This document shows positions 1-8,428 of a DNA stretch of 64,000 nt, in pieces; the first letter of the stretch is position 1, and every line of letters starts with the position of its first letter. The notes beneath the pieces are model-generated. The model did not search any database. It was not told the DNA's origin and saw only the letters and a list, made by a program, of their open reading frames with translations. This DNA is from Belnapia rosea (lineage in GTDB: Bacteria > Pseudomonadota > Alphaproteobacteria > Acetobacterales > Acetobacteraceae). The stretch covers positions 89,838 to 153,837 of the forward strand of contig NZ_FMZX01000012.1 of NCBI RefSeq assembly GCF_900101615.1, in the 5' to 3' direction. The position numbers and the translations under genes are program-made.

Positions 1-126
1 CTGCTGGTCGGCTTCGGGCTGAACGACGACCAGGTGCACAGCCCGAACGAGAAATTCGAGCTGCGCTGCCTGCACCAGGGTGCCCGCAGCCATGCGCGGA
101 TGCTGGCGGCCTTCGCCGCGCGCTAA
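1..126 (+). CDS. M20-family metallopeptidase, C-terminal end (partial)
   Basis: Only the last 41 codons are inside the window; the reading frame enters from the left edge and stops at TAA 124-126. The segment has the GLNDDQVHSPNEKFEL pattern, which in M20/ArgE-DapE-type dipeptidases carries a late metal-ligand His (here in QVHSPNE), followed by the short terminal helix seen in that family. The product would be a zinc-dependent amidohydrolase or dipeptidase, but the substrate cannot be told from this fragment. Its stop codon overlaps the stop of the convergent FAD oxidase gene by 4 bp, so no terminator separates them. Confidence 0.75.
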   Translation: MLVGFGLNDDQVHSPNEKFELRCLHQGARSHARMLAAFAAR

Positions 127-1535
127 TTCGAAGGAATCACCTTTCCTGGATTCATGAGGCCCTGCGGATCGAGCGTCGCCTTGATCCGCCGCATCAGTTC
201 CAGCGCCAGCGGGTCCTTCAGCGCCTGCATGACATGCAGCTTGCTCGTGCCGATGCCGTGCTCGGCGCTGAAGCTACCGCCAAGCGCGACGGCGATCTCG
301 TTCACCACCATATCGGCACCGCCGGCGATGGCCGCCCAGTCCTTCTGCGCGATACCCGGCGGCGCCTTCAGGCTGACATGGATGTTGCCGTCCCCGGCAT
401 GGCCGATGGCGTACATCCGCCCCTCCGGCCAGCGCGCCGCCAGCGCTGCCTCGATGCGGCCGAGGAATTCCGGCACGGCGGAGACGGGCACCGCCGTGTC
501 GGTGGCGATGGCCGGGCCATCCATGCGGGAGAATTCCGGGAAGTCCTCGCGGATGCGCCAGAAGGCCAGGCGCTGTGCCTCGCTCTCGGCCGGCACCGCG
601 TCGGTGCATTCGCCGGCCTCGAGCGCCCCCTCCAGCGCCGTCTCCAGCATGGCGCGGACGGGCACGGCCGGGTGCGGCGCGGCCATTTCCACCATGACGA
701 ACCACGGGCTCTCCAGCGGCAGCGGCAGGCGGAGATGCGGGCCGTGCCGCGCCACCATCTCGAGGCAGAGCCGGTTCATCAGCTCGAAGGCGATCAGCTC
801 CGCCCCTGCCCCCTGCATGCGCCCGAGCAGCGAGAGCGCAGCCTCCGGCGAGGGCACGGCGAGGAAGGCGGTCTCGACCGCCCGCATCGGCGGCACCAGC
901 CGCAGCGCAGCGGCGGTGATGACGCCAAGCGTACCCTCGGCGCCGATGAAGAGGTGCCGCAGCGCGTAGCCGCTATTGTCCTTCCGCACCCGCCGCAGGT
1001 CGTTCAGCACCCGCCCGTCGGCCAGCACCACCTCGAGGCCCAGCACCAGCTCCCGCGCATTGCCCCATCGGATGGTGCGTATGCCCCCCGCATTCGTGCC
1101 AAGCATTCCGCCGATCTGCGCCGTGCCCTGGGCGCCCCAGGCGATGGGGAAGAACCGGTCGACCGCCGCCGCCGCCTGCTGCACCTGCTGCACCACGCAG
1201 CCGGCCTCGGCGACCACCGAAAAATCCCGCGCATCGACGTCACGGATACGGTTCAGCCGCTCGAGGCTGAGCACCAGCGAGGGAGGAGCGCCCGGCCGCG
1301 CCACCGCGGCGCCGGCGAGGCCCGTGCGCCCACCGGCTGGCACCACGGGGATTCCGGCCTCGCTGGCGATGCGCATGGCGGCGGAGACTTCCTCCACCCG
1401 CCCCGGCTTCAGCACCGCCAGCGGCATGGCGCGGGAGGTGCCTCGCCAATCCACGGCATAGGGCGCCATGTCCCCTTCGTCGGTCAGGCAGTTTCTTGGG
1501 CCGATCGCTTCGGCCAGGGCATCGAGCATAGGCAT
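123..1535 (-). CDS. FAD-binding oxidoreductase, GlcD / D-2-hydroxyacid dehydrogenase family
   Basis: A flavoprotein of about 470 residues that should oxidise a D-2-hydroxy acid (glycolate, D-lactate or D-2-hydroxyglutarate type) with FAD. The N-terminal half is a PCMH-type FAD domain with GGRTGLAGAAV, GMLGTNAGGIRTIRWGN and GEGTLGVI. The C-terminal half is the FAD-oxidase C domain with GHAGDGNIHVSL and EHGIGTSK. I chose the ATG at 1535 because GGGAG lies 10 nt upstream; the next in-frame ATG is at 1529 and an upstream one at 1571 has no ribosome site. It is divergent from the GMC oxidoreductase gene across 95 bp, so the two oxidases may share a control region. GlcE and GlcF are not adjacent, so the exact substrate is open. 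Confidence 0.85.
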   Translation of the reverse strand: MPMLDALAEAIGPRNCLTDEGDMAPYAVDWRGTSRAMPLAVLKPGRVEEVSAAMRIASEAGIPVVPAGGRTGLAGAAVARPGAPPSLVLSLERLNRIRDVDARDFSVVAEAGCVVQQVQQAAAAVDRFFPIAWGAQGTAQIGGMLGTNAGGIRTIRWGNARELVLGLEVVLADGRVLNDLRRVRKDNSGYALRHLFIGAEGTLGVITAAALRLVPPMRAVETAFLAVPSPEAALSLLGRMQGAGAELIAFELMNRLCLEMVARHGPHLRLPLPLESPWFVMVEMAAPHPAVPVRAMLETALEGALEAGECTDAVPAESEAQRLAFWRIREDFPEFSRMDGPAIATDTAVPVSAVPEFLGRIEAALAARWPEGRMYAIGHAGDGNIHVSLKAPPGIAQKDWAAIAGGADMVVNEIAVALGGSFSAEHGIGTSKLHVMQALKDPLALELMRRIKATLDPQGLMNPGKVIPSN

Positions 1536-1630
1536 GCCGGACAGTCTCCCGCTGCGGTTTCGCCCCGGCAAGCCCCTTGGCGCGCAGCTGCAACACGGGC
1601 TTGATAGTGGGCGACGCGGGAGGAAAGTCG

Positions 1631-3256
1631 ATGAGCGAAGGCGTGCCGGTGAACGCGGACTACGTCGTGGTGGGGGCCGGTTCGGCGGGCTGCGCCGTGG
1701 CGGCGCGGCTGTCGGAGGACCCGTCGGTGCGGGTGGTGCTGCTGGAGGCCGGGTCGCGCGACCGGAACCCCTGGCTGCATGTGCCGATCGGCTATGCCAA
1801 GACCATGTACCACCCGACCCTCTCCTGGAACCTGATGACCGAGCCGGAGCCGGAGCTGGGAGGCCGCCAGGTGCCCTGGCCGCGCGGGCGGGTCCTGGGC
1901 GGCTCCTCCGCCATCAACGGCCTGCTCTATGTTCGCGGCCAGCACGAGGATTACGACCACTGGCGCCAGCTCGGCTGCACCGGCTGGTCCTTCGAGGACG
2001 TGCTGCCCTATTTCCGCCGCGCCGAGGACCAGGAGCGTGGGCCGAGCGCCCTGCATGGCGTCGGCGGGCCGCTCGCCGTCAGCGACATCCGCGACCGCAA
2101 CCCACTGGCCATGTCCTTCATCGAGGCGGCGGCGGAGCTTGGCTTCCCCCGCAACGACGATTTCAACGGCGAGACGCAGGAAGGCGCCGGCCTCTACCAG
2201 ACCACCTCGCGCAAAGGCTGGCGGGTGAGCGCGGCGACAGCCTATCTCAAGCCCGCCCGCAACCGGCAGAACCTCACCGTGGTCGCCGATGCCCATAGCA
2301 CCGGACTGCTGATGGAGGGCCGGCGGGCCGTGGGCGTGCGGTTCCGCCGCCATGGCACCGACCTCACCATCCGTGCGTCGCAGGAGGTGATCCTCTGCGG
2401 CGGCGCCATCGCATCGCCGCATCTGCTGCTCCTCTCGGGCATCGGGCCGGCGGAGCACCTGCAGGAGATGGGCCTGCCGGTGGTGCACGACCTGCCATCG
2501 GTCGGGACCAACCTGCAGGACCATTTCCAGGCGAGACTGGCCTATCGCGTCAACAAGCCGGTCAGCATGAACACGCGGACGCAAAGCCTCTGGGGCCAGT
2601 TCCTGATGGGCGCCGAATTCGCGCTGCGCCGCACCGGGCCGCTGACGGTCAGCGCCGGCACGGCCGGGCTCTTCGCCCGCGTCCTGCCCGGCAGCGCGAC
2701 GCCCGACGTGCAGTACCATTTCCTGCCCTTCAGCACCTCGAAGACGATGACGGAGCTGCATCCCTTCCCCGGCATGACCATCAGCGCCTGCCAGCTGCGG
2801 CCCGAGAGCCGGGGAACGATCACCCTGGCGAGCCCCGACCCGGCGGCCAAGGCACGGATCCAGGCCAACTACCCCTCCACCGAGACCGACCGGCGCTGCA
2901 TGATCGAGGGCATCAAGCTCGGCCGGCGCCTGGCGCAGACCCGGGCGCTCGGTCAGTGGGTCGAGGAGGAGATCGTGCCCGGCGCCGCGGCCGCGAGCGA
3001 CGAGGAGATCCTCGCCTTCGTCCGCCAGACCGGCAACACGATCTACCACCCGAGCGGCACATGCCGCATGGGCGGCGATCCGGCGAGCGTGGTCGATCCG
3101 GAGCTCCGGGTGCGTGGGATCGAAGGGCTGCGCGTCGCTGATGCCTCGATCATGCCGACGGTCGTCTCGGGCAATACCAATGCCCCCGCCATCATGATCG
3201 GCGAAAAATGCGCCGACATGGTCAAGGCCGCGGCGCGGGTCAGATTGGCTGCCTGA
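1631..3256 (+). CDS. GMC-family FAD oxidoreductase (choline/alcohol dehydrogenase-like)
   Basis: The 541-residue product is a glucose-methanol-choline oxidoreductase. It begins with a dinucleotide-binding motif (VVVGAGSAGCAVAARL), continues with the GMC signature region (PWPRGRVLGGSSAINGLLYVRG), and ends with the catalytic His in YHPSGTCRMG and the partner Asn in VSGNTNAPAIMIGEKCADM. This His/Asn pair is the BetA/AlkJ arrangement. The ATG at 1631 is preceded by GGGAGGAAAG at suitable spacing; the frame is open upstream to 1577 but without a ribosome site. No betB or betI lies nearby, so choline is not implied; a primary alcohol or polyol is more likely. It converges on the HMG-CoA-lyase-like gene with 30 bp between. 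Confidence 0.9.
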   Translation: MSEGVPVNADYVVVGAGSAGCAVAARLSEDPSVRVVLLEAGSRDRNPWLHVPIGYAKTMYHPTLSWNLMTEPEPELGGRQVPWPRGRVLGGSSAINGLLYVRGQHEDYDHWRQLGCTGWSFEDVLPYFRRAEDQERGPSALHGVGGPLAVSDIRDRNPLAMSFIEAAAELGFPRNDDFNGETQEGAGLYQTTSRKGWRVSAATAYLKPARNRQNLTVVADAHSTGLLMEGRRAVGVRFRRHGTDLTIRASQEVILCGGAIASPHLLLLSGIGPAEHLQEMGLPVVHDLPSVGTNLQDHFQARLAYRVNKPVSMNTRTQSLWGQFLMGAEFALRRTGPLTVSAGTAGLFARVLPGSATPDVQYHFLPFSTSKTMTELHPFPGMTISACQLRPESRGTITLASPDPAAKARIQANYPSTETDRRCMIEGIKLGRRLAQTRALGQWVEEEIVPGAAAASDEEILAFVRQTGNTIYHPSGTCRMGGDPASVVDPELRVRGIEGLRVADASIMPTVVSGNTNAPAIMIGEKCADMVKAAARVRLAA

Positions 3257-3286
3257 CCGCCGCGGCTGGGCAGAGGCGCGGCGGCA

Positions 3287-4186
3287 TCAGGCCGGACTAG
3301 CGGCCTCATCGAGTCGCAGCACGCGGCTATGAAGGGACCGGCCGAGCGCCTGCTCGGCCGCGCGCCCGGCGCGGCGCAGCGCTGCGGGATCGAGCCCGGT
3401 GCCGAGCCCCATGGCCTCGAGCGCGGCAGCCAGATCCTCGGTGGCGCAGAACCCCCCGGCGCCGCCAAGCGCCGTATCGGCCTGCGTCAGCCCGGCCTCG
3501 ATCGCCGCGAGCGTGTTGGCGATAGCGGTCCCGCGCCGGTCGGCGAATCGAGCGGCGAAGCTGGCGGTGGGCAGGCCGCCATGCAGCCAGCCGATCAGGT
3601 CCCGCACCCGCGGCGGCGTGGCGACGCCGCTGCCATCGGCGATGGCAATGCGGGTGATACCCAGTTCCGCGAGGCGCTCAGCTGCCGCCAACACGGTGGC
3701 CGGCTCCGTCACCTCGTCGAACGCTGCTCCGACGATACCGCAAAGGGTGAACTGGCCCCGTGCCAGCGCCACCATCTCCGTCAGATGCGACCAGCTTTCA
3801 TCAGCCTCGGTGGCGGTGATGGAAAACACGACCTCATCGGGGCCCCAGCCACCATCCTGCGCCACGAGCGCGCGACGCACCGCCAGCAGGTCCGGGCATT
3901 GCGCCTGCAGGATCAGGCCGGGACGGCGCGTAGCGCCCCGCAACACCACCTCGGCATCGGCGAATTGCGCATGCCGCTCCGGGTCGAGCAGGTTGGTGAT
4001 GCCGATACGGCGGAAGCCCGCACCGGCGATCGCCTTGATCAGGGCGAGTTTCGCCTCGGCAGGGACCGGAGCCTCGGCCAGGAGCGCCTCGCTCAACAGA
4101 CATTCGCCCAACGCGACCTCGGCTTGGGCAGGCGCGGCGGAGCCGGTGATTTCCTCCAACTCGGCGTCGCTGGGAAGGTCGCTCAT
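3287..4186 (-). CDS. HMG-CoA-lyase-like protein lacking the catalytic residues (probable pseudoenzyme)
   Basis: The 299-residue protein aligns by eye along its length with hydroxymethylglutaryl-CoA lyase (pyruvate carboxyltransferase TIM barrel). Residues 23-33 match the EVGPRDGLQNE start, 51-70 match AAGLRRIEVTSF..P, 180-192 match the GDTIGVGTP strand, and 208-225 match LALHFHDTRG..AN. The catalytic and metal positions are changed: Arg to Gly27, Asp to Glu28, Glu to Gly62, and the two metal-binding His to Arg213 and Ala215. The glycine-rich loop carrying the active-site Cys is shortened (GGAGGFCATEDL). The ORF is intact with ordinary codon use, so it looks maintained rather than decayed. Classical lyase activity is unlikely; a structural, regulatory or new catalytic role is possible. 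Confidence 0.7.
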   Translation of the reverse strand: MSDLPSDAELEEITGSAAPAQAEVALGECLLSEALLAEAPVPAEAKLALIKAIAGAGFRRIGITNLLDPERHAQFADAEVVLRGATRRPGLILQAQCPDLLAVRRALVAQDGGWGPDEVVFSITATEADESWSHLTEMVALARGQFTLCGIVGAAFDEVTEPATVLAAAERLAELGITRIAIADGSGVATPPRVRDLIGWLHGGLPTASFAARFADRRGTAIANTLAAIEAGLTQADTALGGAGGFCATEDLAAALEAMGLGTGLDPAALRRAGRAAEQALGRSLHSRVLRLDEAASPA

Positions 4187-4282
4187 CGGACGGATTCCTC
4201 GCTGGCATCAGCCATCTATCGAGAGACTGCGGCGGCGGTTGCGTGCTGGCAAGATGGCGAAAGATGCTGCGGCGCAGCGACG

Positions 4283-4316
4283 CAAAAGCCGCCCGCCCCA
4301 GGGGGACGGACGGCTC
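4283..4316 (-). terminator. Rho-independent terminator of the response regulator gene
   Basis: Read on the minus strand, just after the response regulator stop, there is a 13-bp GC-rich stem (AGCCGTCCGTCCC pairing with GGGCGGGCGGCT, two G-T wobbles) with a short loop and a TTTTGCG tail. It lies between the response regulator and the HMG-CoA-lyase-like gene and suggests that the two are separate transcripts. Confidence 0.7.
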
Positions 4317-4340
4317 GCGTCAGCGATCAGGGTTTGCTGG

Positions 4341-5060
4341 TCAGGCGTGGCCCGTGTCGAGCGCCGCAGGCGCCAGCTTGTAGCCTCCAGCCTCGGTCAG
4401 TAGCAGCCGCGCCTGGGACGGATCGGGCTCGATCTTCTGGCGCAGACGATAGACATGCGTCTCAAGCGTATGCGTCGTGACGGCGCTGTTGTAGCCCCAG
4501 ACCTCGTTCAGCAGCACCTGCCGCAGCACCGGCTTGCCACCGGCGCGATAGAGGAATTTCAGGATCGCGCATTCCTTGTCGGTCAGCCGGATCTTCCGGC
4601 CACGTGCCGGCTCGTGGAGCATGCGGACGCTCGGGCGGAACATGTATGGCCCGATGGAGAAGACGGCATCTTCCGAGTTGTCGAAGATGCGCAGCTGGGC
4701 CCGGACGCGGGCCAGCAGCTCAGGCAGGCGGAAGGGCTTGGCGATATAGTCGTTGGCACCGGAGTCGAGGCCACGCACCACATCCTGTTCGCCATCGGCG
4801 CCAGTCAGCATGATCACCGGCATGCGGCGGCCATCGCGCCGCAGCTTGGCGCAGAAGTCACGGCCATCGGCATCGGGCAGGCCGATATCGAGCAGGATCG
4901 CGTCGTAGCGCGCATTGGCATTGGCGAGCTTGGCTTCCGCTTCACCCGCGCTCTCCGCCTCGTCCGCGGTGAAATCGCCGCCCAGCGCAAGCTGCTCGGC
5001 CAGGGTTGCGCGGAGGGCAGGATCATCCTCAACGATCAGGATCGGGCGCGGCGTCGTCAT
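4341..5060 (-). CDS. OmpR/PhoB-family DNA-binding response regulator
   Basis: A 239-residue two-component regulator. The receiver domain (residues about 6-118) has the acidic pair Glu11-Asp12, the phosphoacceptor Asp58 in AILLDIGLPDADG, Thr86 and Lys108 in AKPF. The C-terminal half (about 135-230) is a winged-helix DNA-binding domain with the RLTDKE, ETHVYRLRQKIE and GGYKL landmarks of the OmpR class. The start is well supported by GGAGG 7 nt before the ATG. No histidine kinase lies in the window, so the partner and signal are unknown. A 435-bp AT-richer leader lies upstream and a clear terminator downstream, suggesting a monocistronic unit. Confidence 0.92.
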   Translation of the reverse strand: MTTPRPILIVEDDPALRATLAEQLALGGDFTADEAESAGEAEAKLANANARYDAILLDIGLPDADGRDFCAKLRRDGRRMPVIMLTGADGEQDVVRGLDSGANDYIAKPFRLPELLARVRAQLRIFDNSEDAVFSIGPYMFRPSVRMLHEPARGRKIRLTDKECAILKFLYRAGGKPVLRQVLLNEVWGYNSAVTTHTLETHVYRLRQKIEPDPSQARLLLTEAGGYKLAPAALDTGHA

Positions 5061-5495
5061 CAGGGCCTCCGGTCTGGGGAAGTCGGCAGCAGGAACTTGT
5101 TCGTTCTAAGGTCTATTAGTTTCTCTCAACCTATTGGATCAAATACTTCCTCTGCGCAAATGCACAATGGGTCATCGCACCTCGGCTCGGACACGATACC
5201 GTTAAGGAATGAGATGTTGTCGATATGACATTTAGGCTGTTCACCAAATCGTTGTTTCGCCGCCCATTCCGGGCCATCCGTTGCACTGTAACGCCACAGG
5301 CAGGCCGTCACCGGCTCGGAGTCGGATCCATTCGATTGCGCCACGTTGGCGATACGAGCGTCACACGCGATGGATGCAGGCACCCACCGGCGACACGGGA
5401 ATTTGAGCAAGCCTGCGGCGCGTTGAGCCAGGCGCCTCGACAGCCAGGCGCGGCCAGGCATGATGCAGGCGACCGACTTGGAGGGGGAAACCATC
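5061..5495. other. 435-bp intergenic region between divergent genes
   Basis: The first roughly 200 bp (5090-5290) are distinctly more AT-rich than the surroundings and should carry the promoter of the response regulator; the right part leads into the RraA-family gene. Both strands have open frames, but these are continuations of antisense frames with no ribosome site and no recognisable family. I see no tRNA, convincing hairpin-plus-T-run or repeat here. Confidence 0.5.
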
Positions 5496-6170
5496 ATGAC
5501 TCTCGGCTTTCGCATCCAACCCGTGACCAGCCGCGTCGATCCTGCGCTCTGCGCACGTGCCGCGGCCGTCCCGGCAGCGAATATCGGCGATGTGGTCAGC
5601 CGCATGCAGACCATGCGGGGCGGCTTCCGCGCCTTCGGTGGCACGCGGGCAGTGGCGGGCCCGGCCTTCACCGTGCGCGCCCGCTCCGGCGACAACCTGA
5701 TGCTGCACCGGGCCATCGATATGGCGGCGCCGGGCGATGTCATCGTCGTCGATGCCGGTGGCGACCTCGCCATCGCCATCACCGGCGAGTTGATGATGGG
5801 CTGGGCCGCCCGGCGCGGCATCGCCGCGGTGATCGTGGACGGCGCGGTACGCGACGCGGCACAACTCCGGCAGTTGCCGATCGGCATTTGGGCCTGCGGC
5901 ATCACGCCCTCCGGCCCCTACAAGGACGGGCCGGGTGAGATCGGCTATCCGGTATCCTGCGGCGGGCAGGTGGTGATGCCAGGCGACCTCATCATGGCGG
6001 ATGAGGATGGCGTCGTCGTGCTGCCGGCAGCCGACGCCGCCGAGGCCATCGCCGCCGCCGAGGGCCATCAGGCCAAGGAGGCGAAGGCGCAGCAGGACAT
6101 CGATGGCGGTGTCTGGGAGCGGGACTGGGTCGTCGCCTCGCTCAAGGCCAAGGGCTGCGGCGGGGCCTGA
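5496..6170 (+). CDS. RraA / 4-hydroxy-4-methyl-2-oxoglutarate aldolase family protein
   Basis: The 224-residue product belongs to the RraA-like fold, which includes class II HMG/CHA aldolases and regulators of RNase E. Visible landmarks are the N-terminal NIGDVVSRMQ, the central GGDLAIAITGELMMGWAARRG, and DGAVRD, whose Arg-Asp pair binds substrate and metal in the aldolases. The pair is intact, so pyruvate aldolase or oxaloacetate decarboxylase activity is plausible. The ATG at 5496 follows GAGGGGGAAA and is preferred over the upstream ATG at 5460. It converges with trmO, with only 4 bp between the stops. Confidence 0.8.
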   Translation: MTLGFRIQPVTSRVDPALCARAAAVPAANIGDVVSRMQTMRGGFRAFGGTRAVAGPAFTVRARSGDNLMLHRAIDMAAPGDVIVVDAGGDLAIAITGELMMGWAARRGIAAVIVDGAVRDAAQLRQLPIGIWACGITPSGPYKDGPGEIGYPVSCGGQVVMPGDLIMADEDGVVVLPAADAAEAIAAAEGHQAKEAKAQQDIDGGVWERDWVVASLKAKGCGGA

Positions 6171-6174
6171 GGGG

Positions 6175-6621
6175 CTACCGCGGGGCGAGCCAACCCATGC
6201 TCGCCCCCGGCTCGGCATCCACGGTCGGCAGGTAGGGCTTGATGTCGAGCAAGGGGGTGCCGCTGGCGCAGTCGAGGTTGCGGACCAGCAGCACGCCCGG
6301 CTCGGCAAAGCCCTCGAAGCGCACGACGGACAGGGCGATGGGGTTGGGCCGCACCGGCGAGCGGGTGGCGAATACGCCACGCGGACCCGCGGCGAAACGC
6401 GGCAGGATGGTCAGCGGCGCATCGCCGCCGAGATGCATCCAGTACAGCAGGATCAGGTGCGAGAAGCTCTCGAGCTGGTCGAGACCATCACGCCAGGCCT
6501 CACCAATGACGGCGCGGCAGAGCGGGCGGGGGTCCGGCTGGCGCCCATTGCGGGGGCACTCCTCCGGCCTGGGCCAGGGTGTCTCCAGATGGCCGATCGG
6601 GGTCAGGGTGAAGCCGCGCAC
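6175..6621 (-). CDS. trmO: tRNA (N6-threonylcarbamoyladenosine-37-N6)-methyltransferase TrmO
   Basis: A 148-residue TsaA/YaeB-type protein that uses S-adenosylmethionine to methylate t6A37 of threonine tRNAs. The signature GVFATRSPVRPNPIALS and the later LDIKPYLP are both present, as is the start LTPIGHLETPW. Only the core beta-barrel domain is present, without the C-terminal extension of the E. coli enzyme; single-domain versions are common in Alphaproteobacteria. The start codon is GTG. The small lipoprotein gene lies 36 bp upstream on the same strand and is probably cotranscribed. Confidence 0.85.
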   Translation of the reverse strand: MRGFTLTPIGHLETPWPRPEECPRNGRQPDPRPLCRAVIGEAWRDGLDQLESFSHLILLYWMHLGGDAPLTILPRFAAGPRGVFATRSPVRPNPIALSVVRFEGFAEPGVLLVRNLDCASGTPLLDIKPYLPTVDAEPGASMGWLAPR

Positions 6622-6657
6622 CGGGACAGCATAGGCGGTGCCGCGCCGCCAAGCCAG

Positions 6658-6885
6658 TCAGCGTGCCTGGATGCCCGGGTTGGGCGGAATGACCGGCGTG
6701 GTGGTTGGGCTGCGATTGGGCAGCGGCGCGCGGATGCCTGGGTCGATGCCGGCCTCCGGCCGCATCAAGCCGGTGTTGGGGGCCGGCGATTCGCTGCGCA
6801 TCGGCATGGTGCCGGGCCTGCGCTCGGCGGATGGCGCACAGGCGGCGGCGAGCAGAGGCAGGCAGAGGATCATCCAGCATCGCAT
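6658..6885 (-). CDS. Small proline-rich lipoprotein, unknown function
   Basis: A 75-residue ORF with a short hydrophobic signal ending in a lipobox (LLAAAC, Cys at about residue 16), followed by a low-complexity tail rich in Pro, Arg and Ser. It would be an inner- or outer-membrane-anchored small lipoprotein. I do not recognise a family. It lies upstream of trmO on the same strand and is divergent from the aminotransferase gene. The lipobox and the operon-like spacing are the main arguments that it is real. Confidence 0.55.
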   Translation of the reverse strand: MRCWMILCLPLLAAACAPSAERRPGTMPMRSESPAPNTGLMRPEAGIDPGIRAPLPNRSPTTTPVIPPNPGIQAR

Positions 6886-6979
6886 GGCCAGCCAACGCCG
6901 CCCGACTTGTCCGGTTCATCCGCTTGCCGGACGGGCGCGGAGGACTGATGCTGCACCGCGCCAGAGCGGGACGCTGCCC

Positions 6980-8359
6980 ATGCTGACCCCAACCAACTCC
7001 CCCATCGTCGCCGCCTATATGGCGAAGACCCCACGTTCCGCCGCGCTGCATGCCGAGGCCTCGGCGCATCTGCCGAGCGGCATCGCCCATGACAGCCGCT
7101 ATACCGACCCCTACCCGGTCTATGTCGCCCGCGCCGCCGGACCACGGAAATGGGACATGGACGGCAACGGGCTGATCGACTTCTACGGCGGCCATGGCGC
7201 GCTGCTGCTCGGCCATTGCAATCCGGCGGTGACCGAGGCGGCGCAGCGGCAGCTCGGCCTCGGGACGCATTTCGGCGCCTGCCATGCGCTGGAGCTGGGC
7301 TGGAGCCGGCTGGTCACGCAGATGGTGCCCTGTGCGGAACGGGTGCGCTTCACCTCCTCCGGCACCGAGGCGACGCATATGGCGCTGCGCCTCGCCCGCG
7401 CCTTCACCGGGCGGCGGAAGGTGATCCGCTTCCAGCGGCATTTCCATGGCTGGCACGACCACATGGCCTTCGGCGTCGACAATCATTTCGATGGCACCCC
7501 CTCCCCCGGCGTGCTCCCGGAACTCGCCGCCGAGGTGGTGCTGGTGCCGCCGAACGACCTCGAGGCGGTGACGCGTGCCTTCGAGGGCGACCCGGACATC
7601 GCTGCGGTGATCCTGGAGCCGACCGGCGCCTCCACCGGCATGATCCCGACCGGCGCCGCCTTCCTGCGCGGCCTGCGCAATACGGTCACCGCCCATGGCG
7701 CCGTGCTGATCTTCGACGAGGTCGTCACCGGCTTCCGCGTCTCGCCCGGCGGGGCGCAGCAGGCGCTCGGCGTCACGCCCGACCTCTGCACGCTGGCGAA
7801 GGTCGTCGCCGGCGGGCTGCCGGGCGGCGCGGTCGCCGGGCGGAAGGAGATCCTCGACTGGATCGACTTCGACGTCTCCGCCGCCAAGGGCCGGGAGAAG
7901 ATCAAGCACCAGGGCACCTACAATGCCAACCCCGTCTCCGCGGCCGCAGGCATCGAGGCGCTGACCCAGATCCGCGACGGCGATGCCTGCGCCCGCGCCA
8001 CCGCCGCCGCCACCGCGCTGCGCGCCGCCTTCAACCGCGTGCTGGCCGAGGAGGGCATCCCCTGGTCAGTCTATGGCGAGCATTCGGTGCTGCATTTCTT
8101 CACCAACCCCGATGGGCTGGCGATCGACCCCGAAGCCTGGGACGCCAATACCCAGCCGGTCGGTGTCTTCAAGACGGATCCGCGCAAGACGATGCTTGCG
8201 AAGCTCTACCTGTCGCTGGTGGTGAGTGGGCTGGACCCGAAGGGGCCACGTGGCGTGATCCTCTCGGCAACGCATGGCGAGGCAGAGATCGCGGAGGCGG
8301 CCGATGGCTGGCGCCGCGCCTTGCGGATGCTGAAGGAGGAAGGCGAGTTGCGGCCTTGA
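6980..8359 (+). CDS. Class III PLP-dependent aminotransferase, glutamate-1-semialdehyde-aminomutase-like
   Basis: The 459-residue protein is a fold-type I class III aminotransferase. It shows FTSSGTEATHMALRLARAF (cofactor phosphate site), HFHGWHDH, ILEPTGAS, IFDEVVTGFR (Asp contacting the pyridine nitrogen) and TLAKVVAGGLPGGAVAG with the PLP lysine. The overall plan resembles HemL, but the residues around the lysine differ from canonical HemL and there is no heme-synthesis context, so I read it as a paralogue acting on another amino substrate. The ORF is open far upstream; the ATG at 6980 starts the homologous part (MLTPTNSPIVAAYMAKTP). Neighbours on both sides are on the opposite strand. Confidence 0.85.
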   Translation: MLTPTNSPIVAAYMAKTPRSAALHAEASAHLPSGIAHDSRYTDPYPVYVARAAGPRKWDMDGNGLIDFYGGHGALLLGHCNPAVTEAAQRQLGLGTHFGACHALELGWSRLVTQMVPCAERVRFTSSGTEATHMALRLARAFTGRRKVIRFQRHFHGWHDHMAFGVDNHFDGTPSPGVLPELAAEVVLVPPNDLEAVTRAFEGDPDIAAVILEPTGASTGMIPTGAAFLRGLRNTVTAHGAVLIFDEVVTGFRVSPGGAQQALGVTPDLCTLAKVVAGGLPGGAVAGRKEILDWIDFDVSAAKGREKIKHQGTYNANPVSAAAGIEALTQIRDGDACARATAAATALRAAFNRVLAEEGIPWSVYGEHSVLHFFTNPDGLAIDPEAWDANTQPVGVFKTDPRKTMLAKLYLSLVVSGLDPKGPRGVILSATHGEAEIAEAADGWRRALRMLKEEGELRP

Positions 8360-8428
8360 GCGCCTGCAGCCGCACTCTCCGGGACGGCGCCTTCGCGATG
8401 GTGACAATGGGCCGGGTCGGCGATTGAG

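Noticed and set aside
1484..3049. 521-codon minus-strand frame opposite the GMC oxidoreductase
   Set aside because: Shadow frame; the GMC protein has complete FAD and catalytic motifs.
5126..5905. Possible remnant gene (minus-strand frame) in the 5.1-5.5 kb gap
   Set aside because: Most of the frame is antisense to the RraA gene. The part in the gap has no match to a transposase or other family that I recognise and no start signals.
6980..8359. Assigning hemL to the class III aminotransferase
   Set aside because: The region around the PLP lysine and the N-terminus differ from HemL, and no tetrapyrrole context exists, so a gene symbol would overstate the case.
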